Position numbers and translations under genes: made by a program | DNA from: Rubrolithibacter danxiaensis | GTDB taxonomy: Bacteria > Bacteroidota > Bacteroidia > Sphingobacteriales > Sphingobacteriaceae | Direction: 5' to 3' | Assembly (NCBI RefSeq): GCF_047272945.1 | Contig: NZ_JBKOPS010000003.1 | Span: forward strand, 310,001-374,000 | Length of the DNA: 64,000 bases | Shown here: one piece after another, positions 8,745 through 16,169 of the stretch | Position numbering within the stretch: the first letter of the stretch is position 1 | Layout of the letters: each line of letters opens with the position of its first letter | The notes under the pieces: generated by a model | What the model was told of the DNA's origin: nothing | Database searches by the model: none | Seen by the model: only the letters and a program-made list of their open reading frames with translations

Positions 8745-8773
8745 GGGTCAGGTTTAAAACCTGGCCCTTTTTT
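8745..8773 (+). terminator. Rho-independent terminator before the GH1-like gene
   Basis: GGGTCAGGTTT and AAACCTGGCCC form an 11-bp stem with one T-G wobble, followed directly by TTTTTT. It contains the 15-base palindrome CAGGTTTAAAACCTG (8749-8763), which also occurs at 34344-34358. No plus-strand coding gene lies upstream, so it may end a small RNA. Confidence 0.75.
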
Positions 8774-8805
8774 ATTTAACCTTACAACTTCTGAGGCAAT
8801 TCTCT

Positions 8806-8820
8806 TGCAATTGAATTGCA
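8806..8820. promoter_or_regulatory. Operator-like palindrome upstream of the GH1-like gene
   Basis: TGCAATT-G-AATTGCA is a perfect 15-base palindrome, with a further GCAATTC half site at 8796-8802. It lies 56 bases before the chosen ATG (8877). The arrangement of three GCAATT half sites suggests a dimeric repressor or activator site controlling the sugar genes downstream. No regulator gene is adjacent. Confidence 0.35.
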
Positions 8821-8876
8821 TAAAACAATTAGCAAAAGAAGCTGTAAGTAAGATATTATCACTTACATCCATCTTT

Positions 8877-10088
8877 ATGAGAAAGAACAAATTCATGTTT
8901 GCTACCGGAATTGAAAATAGTTACCCTACCATAACGCTTCCCGATGGCTCTAAAAAACGCATCGATGAAATGGAAAAATGCGGACATTACAAGTACTGGA
9001 AAGAGGATTTTAATCTGGTAAAGGAAATGGGCATAGAATTTTTAAGATACGGCGCTCCTTATTACAAAACACATACAGGGCCCGGTCAGTATGACTGGTC
9101 ATTTACAGATGAAACGTTCAATTATATGAGAGAATTAAAAATTGAACCGCTAGTAGACCTATGCCATTTTGGAGTACCAGACTGGATTGGAGATTTTCAA
9201 AACACTGACTTCCCTCGCTACTTTGCTGAATATGCCAAAGCCTTTGCAGAACGCTATCCTTATATTCAATTTTACACACCCATTAATGAAATATTTATAG
9301 CCGCAGCCTTTTCCGGCCAATACGGTTGGTGGAATGAGTGCCGCTCAGATGACAGATCTTTTGTAACCGCTTTACATAATTTGTGTAAAGCCAATGTAAT
9401 GGCCATGCATGAGATAGTGGCACTGCAGCCCGAAGCTACTTTTATCCAAAGTGAATCATCCGAATATTTTCATCCTGAAGATCCTGATTGTGATGCCCTT
9501 GCAACCTTCCTGAATCAAAAACGATTTCTATCGCTTGATCTGAGTTATGGATATCCTATCAGCGTTACCATGTACGAGTACTTACAGGATAACGGAATAA
9601 CACGTGAGCAATACCATTGGTTCGAGCAAAATCAGGTAAAGGGAAGCTGCATCATGGGAAATGATTATTATATAACAAACGAACACATGGTTCACCCCGA
9701 TGGCAGCACCTCGGCAGCAGGTGAAATTTTTGGTTATTATGTAATAACCCATCAATATTATAACCGCTACCGCTTACCTGTTATGCATACTGAAACCAAT
9801 ATGCGTGAACCCGGTTCTGTAAGATGGCTGCAAACCCAATGGGCAAACGTACGGAGATTAAAAAGAGACGGCGTTCCTATTTTCGGATTTACATGGTATA
9901 GCCTTACCGACCAGGTAGATTGGGATTCAGCATTAAGAAACGATGTTGGAAACGTAAACTCGCTTGGTCTGTATGACCTTGACAGAAAAATACGTCCGGT
10001 AGGCGAAGCTTATAAAGAACTCATTCATCAATGGCGTGAAACATTGGAAAATGAAAGCTACGGCCTGCATTTTAAAATGTATAAATAG
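8877..10088 (+). CDS. Glycoside hydrolase family 1-like (beta-glycosidase) protein
   Basis: A 403-aa (beta/alpha)8-barrel glycosidase-like protein. In GH1 numbering by position here, FYTPINEI carries the acid/base Glu138 (family T-x-N-E-P) and MHTETN carries the nucleophile Glu306 (family T-E-N-G). Both differ from the canonical motifs, so it belongs to a divergent branch, shorter than the usual 440-480 aa. There is no signal peptide, so it should act in the cytoplasm on an imported oligosaccharide or glycoside. I chose ATG 8877; a TTG at 8805 is in frame but lies inside a palindrome. The Gfo/Idh oxidoreductase follows after 64 bases, suggesting a two-gene sugar-processing unit. Substrate unknown. 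Confidence 0.75.
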   Translation: MRKNKFMFATGIENSYPTITLPDGSKKRIDEMEKCGHYKYWKEDFNLVKEMGIEFLRYGAPYYKTHTGPGQYDWSFTDETFNYMRELKIEPLVDLCHFGVPDWIGDFQNTDFPRYFAEYAKAFAERYPYIQFYTPINEIFIAAAFSGQYGWWNECRSDDRSFVTALHNLCKANVMAMHEIVALQPEATFIQSESSEYFHPEDPDCDALATFLNQKRFLSLDLSYGYPISVTMYEYLQDNGITREQYHWFEQNQVKGSCIMGNDYYITNEHMVHPDGSTSAAGEIFGYYVITHQYYNRYRLPVMHTETNMREPGSVRWLQTQWANVRRLKRDGVPIFGFTWYSLTDQVDWDSALRNDVGNVNSLGLYDLDRKIRPVGEAYKELIHQWRETLENESYGLHFKMYK

Positions 10089-10152
10089 AATAATGGCTAC
10101 TTCCTGTTTTATTAAAATAACTCTAACTTCCCCCGTATTTAAATTTATCTGA

Positions 10153-11130
10153 ATGAGTGATATTAAATGGGGAATTATCGGCTGCGGAGATGTTACCGAA
10201 GTAAAAAGCGGGCCGGCTTTCAATAAAGTAAAAAACTCCTCTTTACATGCTGTAATGCGTAGGGATTTAGCTAAAGCACGTGATTATGCCGAACGGCATC
10301 ATGTCCCTGAATATTATTGCCAGGCAGATGAATTGATAAATAATCCTGCTGTAGATGCTATTTATATTGCGACTCCTCCACTGTATCATGAAGAATATAC
10401 TATAGCTGCACTACAGGCAGGTAAGCCTGTTTACGTAGAAAAACCGATGACTATGAATGAAAGTTCAGCATTAAAAATGCTTGAATGTTCAAAAACAACC
10501 GGTGTAAAGCTATGTGTTGCTCATTACCGAAGAGGGCTGCCGATTTTTAAAAAAATAAAGGAGCTCATTGATTCAGGAGAGATTGGTGAAGTACGGTTTG
10601 TTCGTATGAAATTATTTCAGCCGGACCAGGCAGAAATGATAGCAAAAACACAGGAGAACTGGCGTGTAAATCCTGAAATATCCGGAGGAGGACTCTTCCA
10701 CGATCTTGCTCCTCATCAGCTGGATCTGATGTTGTATTTTTTTGGCGATGTAAAAACTGCTCATGGAATTGCTTTAAACCAGGCGTCCCTATATAAAGCA
10801 GATGATCTTGTTTCGGGAGAAATGGTTTTTAAAAATAATATCCTTTTTCAGGGATTATGGTGTTTCACTGTTCCGGAGGAAGAAACGGCAGACATTTGTG
10901 AAATTAACGGAACAAAAGGAAAAATAACATTTTCTGTATTCGGGCATTATTATAAACTGAAAACTAATGGAAAAGAAGAGCGTTTTGACTTTGAGAAGCC
11001 AATGCATATACAGCAACCCATGATACAAGAAGTGGTGGATTACTTTTTAGGAAAAGGCCCTAATCCCTGCCCAGCCGAAGAAGCGGCAAAAGTGATGCGA
11101 ATAATGGATGATTTTACACGAAAAAGTTAA
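10153..11130 (+). CDS. Gfo/Idh/MocA-family NAD(P)-dependent oxidoreductase
   Basis: A 325-aa cytoplasmic dehydrogenase. The N-terminal Rossmann fold begins WGIIGCGDVTEVKSG (G-x-G-x-x motif), and VYVEKPMTMN supplies the family EKP motif (residues 96-98). The C-terminal domain has GGGLFHDLAPHQLDLM, with the conserved Asp and His of the active site. The family oxidises or epimerises sugars and cyclitols; the substrate cannot be told. It follows the GH1-like gene in the same direction, so it may act on the released sugar. Its TAA stop shares the palindrome TTAA (11127-11130) with the stop of the convergent pfkB gene. Confidence 0.88.
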   Translation: MSDIKWGIIGCGDVTEVKSGPAFNKVKNSSLHAVMRRDLAKARDYAERHHVPEYYCQADELINNPAVDAIYIATPPLYHEEYTIAALQAGKPVYVEKPMTMNESSALKMLECSKTTGVKLCVAHYRRGLPIFKKIKELIDSGEIGEVRFVRMKLFQPDQAEMIAKTQENWRVNPEISGGGLFHDLAPHQLDLMLYFFGDVKTAHGIALNQASLYKADDLVSGEMVFKNNILFQGLWCFTVPEEETADICEINGTKGKITFSVFGHYYKLKTNGKEERFDFEKPMHIQQPMIQEVVDYFLGKGPNPCPAEEAAKVMRIMDDFTRKS

Positions 11131-12062
11131 AACTGCCCTCTTTTCATGAGCCATTGATAAAGCCGTTCCGCATCTTCTCGTTTAAAAAGTTCTGTTCCCG
11201 GATTCATAGTTGCTGCTGTTCCGCATGCTACTCCCCACCGCACCATGGCCGAAAGACTTTCGCCACGTGTAATGGCATAAATCATCCCTGCTACCATACT
11301 GTCGCCAGCCCCTACCGTGCTCATCTTTTTTACTGTTGGAGCCGGTATATGTTCAGTACTATCTTTTGTAATTAAATGCGCTCCTGCTCCTCCCATAGAA
11401 ACCACGATGATTTCACATTTTCCCTGCCCGATTAATTCTTTTGCTGCACTTTCTACGGATTCGTTATCCAATGACTGTACCCCTACCAATTTGCCAAGTT
11501 CACCTAAATTAGGCTTTAACAAATACACCCCTTCATTTAACGCAGCTTGCAGCGCATCGCCGGAAGTATCAACTATAAACTTTGCACCTATTTTTTTAGA
11601 TAAGAACCCTACTTTTCCGATAAATTCGGGTGAAACACCGGCAGGCATACTTCCGCTTACAATAATACAGGAGGGCGACTGTTTTTCTATTAAGGGGATG
11701 AACTTTTCAATTTCCTGCGCATACAATTCCGGGCCGGGCATCCCAAAACGAAACTGCTGGTTGCTGGAGTTATCTACAACAATAAAATTCTCACGATTTT
11801 CATTTTCTGTTTCCACTACTTCTACTTCAATCTGCTCTTTCTCTAAAAGCGACTGCAATAGTTGGCCCGTTCTGCCTCCGGAAGGGAAAATAGCAACAGA
11901 ATCTGTGTCCAACCTTTTTAACGCTCTTGAAACATTTATACCTCCTCCCCCGGGCTCATATTTAGGAGCAGCGCAATTCAGCTTCTGTTCGGGAAGCAGC
12001 TTGTCTACCGAAGTACTTTTGTCTACAGTAGGGTTTAGTGTTAGAGTAACTATTTTAGCCAT
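11127..12062 (-). CDS. pfkB: 6-phosphofructokinase II (PfkB/ribokinase family)
   Basis: A 311-aa sugar-phosphate kinase of the ribokinase fold that phosphorylates fructose 6-phosphate with ATP in glycolysis. It closely follows the E. coli PfkB pattern: TLTLNPTVDK at the start, EPGGGGINVSRAL for sugar binding, FRFGMPGPEL in the middle, and STVGAGDSMVAGM carrying the anion hole and catalytic Asp. The close 1-phosphofructokinase and tagatose-6-phosphate kinase relatives are less likely given the PfkB-specific N-terminus. It starts at ATG 12062. Together with the GH1-like gene and the FHS transporter it fits local sugar catabolism. Confidence 0.85.
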   Translation of the reverse strand: MAKIVTLTLNPTVDKSTSVDKLLPEQKLNCAAPKYEPGGGGINVSRALKRLDTDSVAIFPSGGRTGQLLQSLLEKEQIEVEVVETENENRENFIVVDNSSNQQFRFGMPGPELYAQEIEKFIPLIEKQSPSCIIVSGSMPAGVSPEFIGKVGFLSKKIGAKFIVDTSGDALQAALNEGVYLLKPNLGELGKLVGVQSLDNESVESAAKELIGQGKCEIIVVSMGGAGAHLITKDSTEHIPAPTVKKMSTVGAGDSMVAGMIYAITRGESLSAMVRWGVACGTAATMNPGTELFKREDAERLYQWLMKRGQF

Positions 12063-12134
12063 AAAGCTTCAAAAAGATATAGTGGTATAACCCGCAACAA
12101 ATGCGGATTGTATTGAAAAAAAGCGAAAATAATC

Positions 12135-13433
12135 TTATTTGCTTAACGATATGTTAAAAACGGCCGAAGCCTCTGCTAATAGTTTAGTATCGCCCAAATA
12201 ACTCCATTTTATTCCTGTTACATTTTTAAATGCTGCCTGAAGTTGTGCCAGTGATGTCTGAGTCACCTTGGCAGGTAATTCTTCTGCAAGTTTCCAGTTT
12301 CCCATTACCTCGGCATTTCCTAATGAAGAGGCAATTGCACTGCTGCTTTCCTCTTTCATATAATTGCTTGTTATAAAACTGCTTTTGGCTTTTTGCAGCT
12401 CATCTGCAGAGAAACCTTGGCTTTTTATTTTTTTAAGCTCATTTACCATTACTTCCACAGAGGCTTTCGGATCTGTAGTACTCACATACATTAAACCATA
12501 AGGCATTAAATGAGTAGCTGAATACGCATAAGGAGCATAAGAAAGATTTCTTTTAGTTCTGATTTCTTTAAATAAACGTGTACTGAAAAGAGATATTCCT
12601 AAGCGATACGGAACATACTCTTCACTGTTCATTTTTTCTGCATTAAAAAGGCCCATAATATAATTGGTAGCTAACTGCCTTTCCTCAGAAACAATACCGG
12701 TAGTAAATTGAGGAACCTTATATAAAACCGGGGAATAAGCTTTAGACGGAAGTGAAGCAAAAGACGCTTTTATTTTAGAAATTAAGTCTTCTTTAGATAT
12801 CTTACCTACCACTACCAGAAACATTCTTTTTTTATTGAGAATACTGTTGTAATAATTTTTCAGGTCTGAAGCTGAAATCTTACTCAATGTAGAATCTTCT
12901 CCCTCTGGATTAATTGCATAAGGCGTTCCTGAAAATGCACTTGTTAAAGCCATTTGCTCAACCCTGTCATCCGGATTAGCTTCCCTTTCCTTCAAACCCG
13001 ATACTAATCTTTCTTTTAACAATCCATATTCCTTTTCATCGAAAGTTGGATGGGTTATTGCGTCAGAAAACAAGCTCCATCCCTCATTAAAATATTTAGA
13101 AATGCAATTCATGCTGATATTTCCAAAATCATATGAGGAAGAACCACCTATCAGAATTCCAAAGGCATCTGCTTTATCTTTAAAGGCATCTTTATTAAAC
13201 TTCTGTGTTCCGCATTCTGTTGCCGCAGCTAATGCTGCATTTTCAATTCCCGCTTTGCCTGCAGGATAATTGGCAACACCGCCCCTATAATACATGCTAA
13301 CATGGATGATATCTTTTGTTGTTGGCTTCCAGATCACTTTTATGCCATCTACCTCAAAAGATGTCGTCGCAGTTTGAGCAAAAGAGGTGATATATAAAAA
13401 AGAAAGCAGGGTATAAAGTACAATACGTTTCAT
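12135..13433 (-). CDS. M16-family peptidase-like subunit lacking the zinc motif
   Basis: A 432-aa exported protein with a signal peptide (cleavage near ITSFAQ-TA). The fold is M16 (insulinase/MPP-like), with GGVANYPAGKAGIENAALAA where active members have G-x-x-HxxEH. The zinc-binding His, Glu and His are all missing. The C-terminal half keeps the M16 R/Y motif (RTKRNLSYAPYAY). This is the pattern of a non-catalytic partner subunit, as in mitochondrial MPP-alpha. It lies 21 bases downstream of the catalytic M16 gene on the same strand, so the two probably form a periplasmic heterodimer that degrades peptides. Confidence 0.85.
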   Translation of the reverse strand: MKRIVLYTLLSFLYITSFAQTATTSFEVDGIKVIWKPTTKDIIHVSMYYRGGVANYPAGKAGIENAALAAATECGTQKFNKDAFKDKADAFGILIGGSSSYDFGNISMNCISKYFNEGWSLFSDAITHPTFDEKEYGLLKERLVSGLKEREANPDDRVEQMALTSAFSGTPYAINPEGEDSTLSKISASDLKNYYNSILNKKRMFLVVVGKISKEDLISKIKASFASLPSKAYSPVLYKVPQFTTGIVSEERQLATNYIMGLFNAEKMNSEEYVPYRLGISLFSTRLFKEIRTKRNLSYAPYAYSATHLMPYGLMYVSTTDPKASVEVMVNELKKIKSQGFSADELQKAKSSFITSNYMKEESSSAIASSLGNAEVMGNWKLAEELPAKVTQTSLAQLQAAFKNVTGIKWSYLGDTKLLAEASAVFNISLSK

Positions 13434-13454
13434 AACGGTATTTTTTACAGGATT

Positions 13455-14834
13455 CTATTTTGCTTTAAAAAATTCTTCAGGTTTAATCTGGCTTTTTGCT
13501 GCCGGACTAATTAACATACCGGCGCAGTAAGGTTTCTCTTTTATATATGTTTGCACATAGCGTTTCAGTTCATTCCTGTCAACCTTTCTTAAATTATCCA
13601 GGTAGGAGTTTAAATAATTGATAGATGCTGAAGCCCACCAGAAAGAAACGGTATGCACATATTCGGATGTAATTTCCTGTTCTCTTACCTGGCTGATCTC
13701 CAGTTTCCTTTTTGCAGTTTCTATTTGTTCATCTGTGATATAATCATCTGAATCCATTAAGCTGATTTGCCTTTTTACTTCGGCCAGGCACTCTTTTACC
13801 TTAGCAGGATTTGGCACTACAAATAAATTTATCGGACCAACATGCTTTTGTGTAAGATACCCGATGTTTACCTGCAGGGCAAGGCCTGCGTCTACCAATG
13901 CTTTATTCAGACGGGAAGAATTCTGATCCAGAATAAAAGAAAAAACATCGGCAGCATAGGTTGCTTTAATATCATTCCTGGTATCCGGCCCCATCCAGTT
14001 AAACATCATAAAAGGAACTCTTGATAAATTAGATTCTACAATAAAATAATCCGTCTTTTGCAGGGGTTTAAATTCGGGAATCGGCCATCTTTTAAAAGGG
14101 TCGAAACCTGAAGGTTTCCAGTCGCCGTAAATTTGCTCTACCTGTTTAAAAACATCCTCATGCTTCACATCTCCTGCAACGGTTAACAGTGAATTGTTGG
14201 GCCAGTAATATTTATTTTTAATGGTATCCATTTTCGCCGGCGTGGCCGAACGAATGATATCATGATTTCCTATCACATTTTTTCGTGAATACAAATCTCC
14301 CCACATATGAAGGTTCATTGCATCTATTAAAGCGAAATAAGGATTTGATTCATTTCTTTGAAATTCGCCGTCAACTACTATATTTTCCTTTTTCATCTCT
14401 TCCGCATTAAACAAAGGATAGCGGATGGCAGAATTCATAAATTTTAATCCTTCTGTTAAATTAAATTTTGGCAGGGTAAAATAATAGTTAACCCGTTCTT
14501 CCGATGTTGTTCCGTTAAAGTGAATACCTAGCTCACTTACTTTATCTAAAAACTGTTCCTGGCTTGGATAATCCTTATTCGCCTTAAAAAACATGTGCTC
14601 GTATAAATGGCTCAAACCATTGTATTCAGGAGACTCTGTATAAGAACCGTTTTTACAGGCAATTTCGATAGTGGCAAGAGGAACGCTGTTATCTTCAATG
14701 ACTACCACTTCTAACCCGTTATCCAGTTTATTACGAAACATGTTTGTGGGCTGGCCCTGGCAAAAAGCTGTAAAGGCAGCAAAAGTTTGTAATAAAAGGC
14801 AGCAAATAAACAAGCAGTTTGACTTTCTGATCAT
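13455..14834 (-). CDS. M16-family zinc metallopeptidase, catalytic subunit
   Basis: A 459-aa exported peptidase with a signal peptide ending near residue 25 (TAFCQ). It has the inverted zinc motif HLYEH (His76, Glu79, His80) and the third ligand Glu157 in VVDGEFQR, 77 residues after His80, exactly the M16 spacing. Chamber-forming M16 enzymes cut short peptides in the periplasm. The gene opens the two-gene unit with the inactive partner downstream. Its ATG at 14834 lies back to back with the small gene at 14917. Confidence 0.9.
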   Translation of the reverse strand: MIRKSNCLFICCLLLQTFAAFTAFCQGQPTNMFRNKLDNGLEVVVIEDNSVPLATIEIACKNGSYTESPEYNGLSHLYEHMFFKANKDYPSQEQFLDKVSELGIHFNGTTSEERVNYYFTLPKFNLTEGLKFMNSAIRYPLFNAEEMKKENIVVDGEFQRNESNPYFALIDAMNLHMWGDLYSRKNVIGNHDIIRSATPAKMDTIKNKYYWPNNSLLTVAGDVKHEDVFKQVEQIYGDWKPSGFDPFKRWPIPEFKPLQKTDYFIVESNLSRVPFMMFNWMGPDTRNDIKATYAADVFSFILDQNSSRLNKALVDAGLALQVNIGYLTQKHVGPINLFVVPNPAKVKECLAEVKRQISLMDSDDYITDEQIETAKRKLEISQVREQEITSEYVHTVSFWWASASINYLNSYLDNLRKVDRNELKRYVQTYIKEKPYCAGMLISPAAKSQIKPEEFFKAK

Positions 14835-14916
14835 ACTATTTAGATTGATACAGGTAAATATATTATAAAAAGAAAAACAAGCCCCTACTTTATTTTTTTA
14901 TTATTAAAAATTGAAA

Positions 14917-15168
14917 ATGAGTTTAAGTGAAGGCTTACAAAAATTGCTTAACAAAAAATATACACCTGCTTCTATGATTAATTTAACATATAAGGGTAAT
15001 GATTTGGCTTTTAAAACTGATGCATCCGGCAATCCTGTTCTGCTTTTCATTGGAAAACTAAATGAAAAAAACGGAATTAGCGGTGAAAGGTATGCACGAA
15101 CGCTAAAATTTAATCAGGAAGGAGAAGTTATAAAAGATCACTGGGAACTTAAGGGAAAAGCAACCTGA
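14917..15168 (+). CDS. Conserved-looking 83-aa hypothetical protein
   Basis: A small soluble protein with no signal or membrane segment. I start it at ATG 14917, not the TTG at 14911. The sequence has an amphipathic start (MSLSEGLQKLLNKK), then beta-rich segments such as NLTYKGNDLAFKTD, and a repeated RYARTLKF/HWELKGKA end. It looks like a compact beta-barrel fold, but I recognise no family. It is transcribed in the same direction as pncC, 58 bases upstream of it. Confidence 0.55.
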   Translation: MSLSEGLQKLLNKKYTPASMINLTYKGNDLAFKTDASGNPVLLFIGKLNEKNGISGERYARTLKFNQEGEVIKDHWELKGKAT

Positions 15169-15226
15169 TCATTCTATCTAAACTCTTCTGCCTTTACTTT
15201 GTCTGTATTTTAATTAAATAAATTAT

Positions 15227-15703
15227 ATGCCCGCTAAATCTGTTATCGCCTGCTGCCATACGCTTCTTGAAAAAAAACTCACTATTGCCTTTGCTGAAAG
15301 CGCCAGTACCGGACGTTTAATTTATGATTTCACTTCCGTTCCGGATTGTGGTGAAATTGTTTTGGGCAGCATTGTTTGTTACGATGTTTCTGTTAAAAAA
15401 CAGCTATTGGGAGTTCCGACTGATATAATAGAAAAATATACCGCTGAGTCGGCTGAAGTAACACATTTGCTGACACTGGGAGTAAAAAAGCTAATACCGG
15501 CAGATGTTATTGTAGCTGTAACTGGCTTAGCATCAGAAGGCGGAAGTGAAACCGCCGAAAAACCTGTGGGCACCATGTTTATTCACGGGATAGTAAAAGA
15601 TCAGGAATGGAAAGCAAGACTTCAGTTCGATGGTTCTCCGGATGAAATCATTGCTAAAACAATTGATGCCGTTGCTTCTATTTTACTTGAGAAATTAAAT
15701 TAA
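15227..15703 (+). CDS. pncC: CinA C-terminal domain protein (nicotinamide-nucleotide amidase)
   Basis: A 158-aa stand-alone CinA C-terminal domain. In E. coli PncC this domain deamidates NMN to nicotinate mononucleotide in the pyridine nucleotide cycle. The family blocks are AFAESASTGRLIYDFTSVPD (usually AESCTGG, here SASTG), GSIVCYDVSVKKQLLGV, and the nucleotide loop VTGLASEGGS-x-TAEKPVGTM. The change from CTGG to ASTG in the first loop is notable and could alter activity. It ends in a TTAA shared with the convergent dCMP deaminase gene. Confidence 0.8.
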   Translation: MPAKSVIACCHTLLEKKLTIAFAESASTGRLIYDFTSVPDCGEIVLGSIVCYDVSVKKQLLGVPTDIIEKYTAESAEVTHLLTLGVKKLIPADVIVAVTGLASEGGSETAEKPVGTMFIHGIVKDQEWKARLQFDGSPDEIIAKTIDAVASILLEKLN

Positions 15704-16164
15704 GCACTCGTATACTTTTGTGTTTCTACGCCGAACTTATTTAAAAAATCTACTCCTTCATCCGAAGGAAGACCCTTATACTCGGCATACGAATTCTTAA
15801 AAAAAACTTTTTTTATGCCAGAAGAATAAATTAAACGGGCACAAGGCAAACAGGGAGATAAGGTTACGTATAAAGTAGAACCTTCCAGGCTGGCACCATT
15901 TTTTACAGCATATAGAATTGCATTTTCTTCGGCATGAAGTGCCAATGAACAGCTTCCCCGAACATCGCGTGGACATCCTGTTAAAGGCCACTCCTCATCA
16001 CAATTATGAGTACCTGCCGGAGGGCCGTTATAACCAATAGAAATTATACGGGTATCTTTAGCTAAAACAGCTCCGACCTGAGCTTTAACGCAGTGTGAGC
16101 GTTTAGCCAGGTCGGAAGCTAAATTCATAAAAATTGTATCAAATCCGGGTTTTTCCGAAAGCAT
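15700..16164 (-). CDS. Deoxycytidylate (dCMP) deaminase, ComEB type
   Basis: A 154-aa zinc enzyme that deaminates dCMP to dUMP, feeding thymidylate synthesis. The zinc site is HAEENA (His77, catalytic Glu79) and PCLPCA (Cys105, Cys108). The insert between them has CDEE...CPRD...GSC, typical of dCMP deaminases rather than cytidine or guanine deaminases. It starts at ATG 16164, 5 bases after the stop of the FHS transporter gene, so the two are probably co-transcribed. That pairing has no obvious metabolic meaning. Confidence 0.88.
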   Translation of the reverse strand: MLSEKPGFDTIFMNLASDLAKRSHCVKAQVGAVLAKDTRIISIGYNGPPAGTHNCDEEWPLTGCPRDVRGSCSLALHAEENAILYAVKNGASLEGSTLYVTLSPCLPCARLIYSSGIKKVFFKNSYAEYKGLPSDEGVDFLNKFGVETQKYTSA

Positions 16165-16169
16165 TCTTT

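Larger units (their letters stand above)
8455..8804. other. 350-base region without a convincing gene, holding two strong hairpins
   Basis: Between the small membrane protein and the GH1-like gene I find no credible protein gene. A 66-codon minus-strand frame at 8533-8733 crosses the first hairpin and shows no family features. The region contains a perfect 12-bp hairpin with a T run (8603-8637) and a second GC-rich hairpin with a T run (8745-8773), both oriented as plus-strand terminators. A weaker TCCT/AGGA hairpin at 8707-8724 lies between them. This pattern fits one or two short non-coding transcripts, or terminators left from lost genes. Confidence 0.5.

Noticed and set aside
11317..12090. 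257-codon plus-strand frame antisense to pfkB
   Set aside because: It mirrors a well-conserved PfkB gene and has no domain; Ser- and Pro-rich composition is typical of an antisense shadow.
12092..12106. CCGCA/TGCGG hairpin upstream of pfkB as terminator of the M16 genes
   Set aside because: The stem is only 5 bp and has no T run, so I could not support a terminator.
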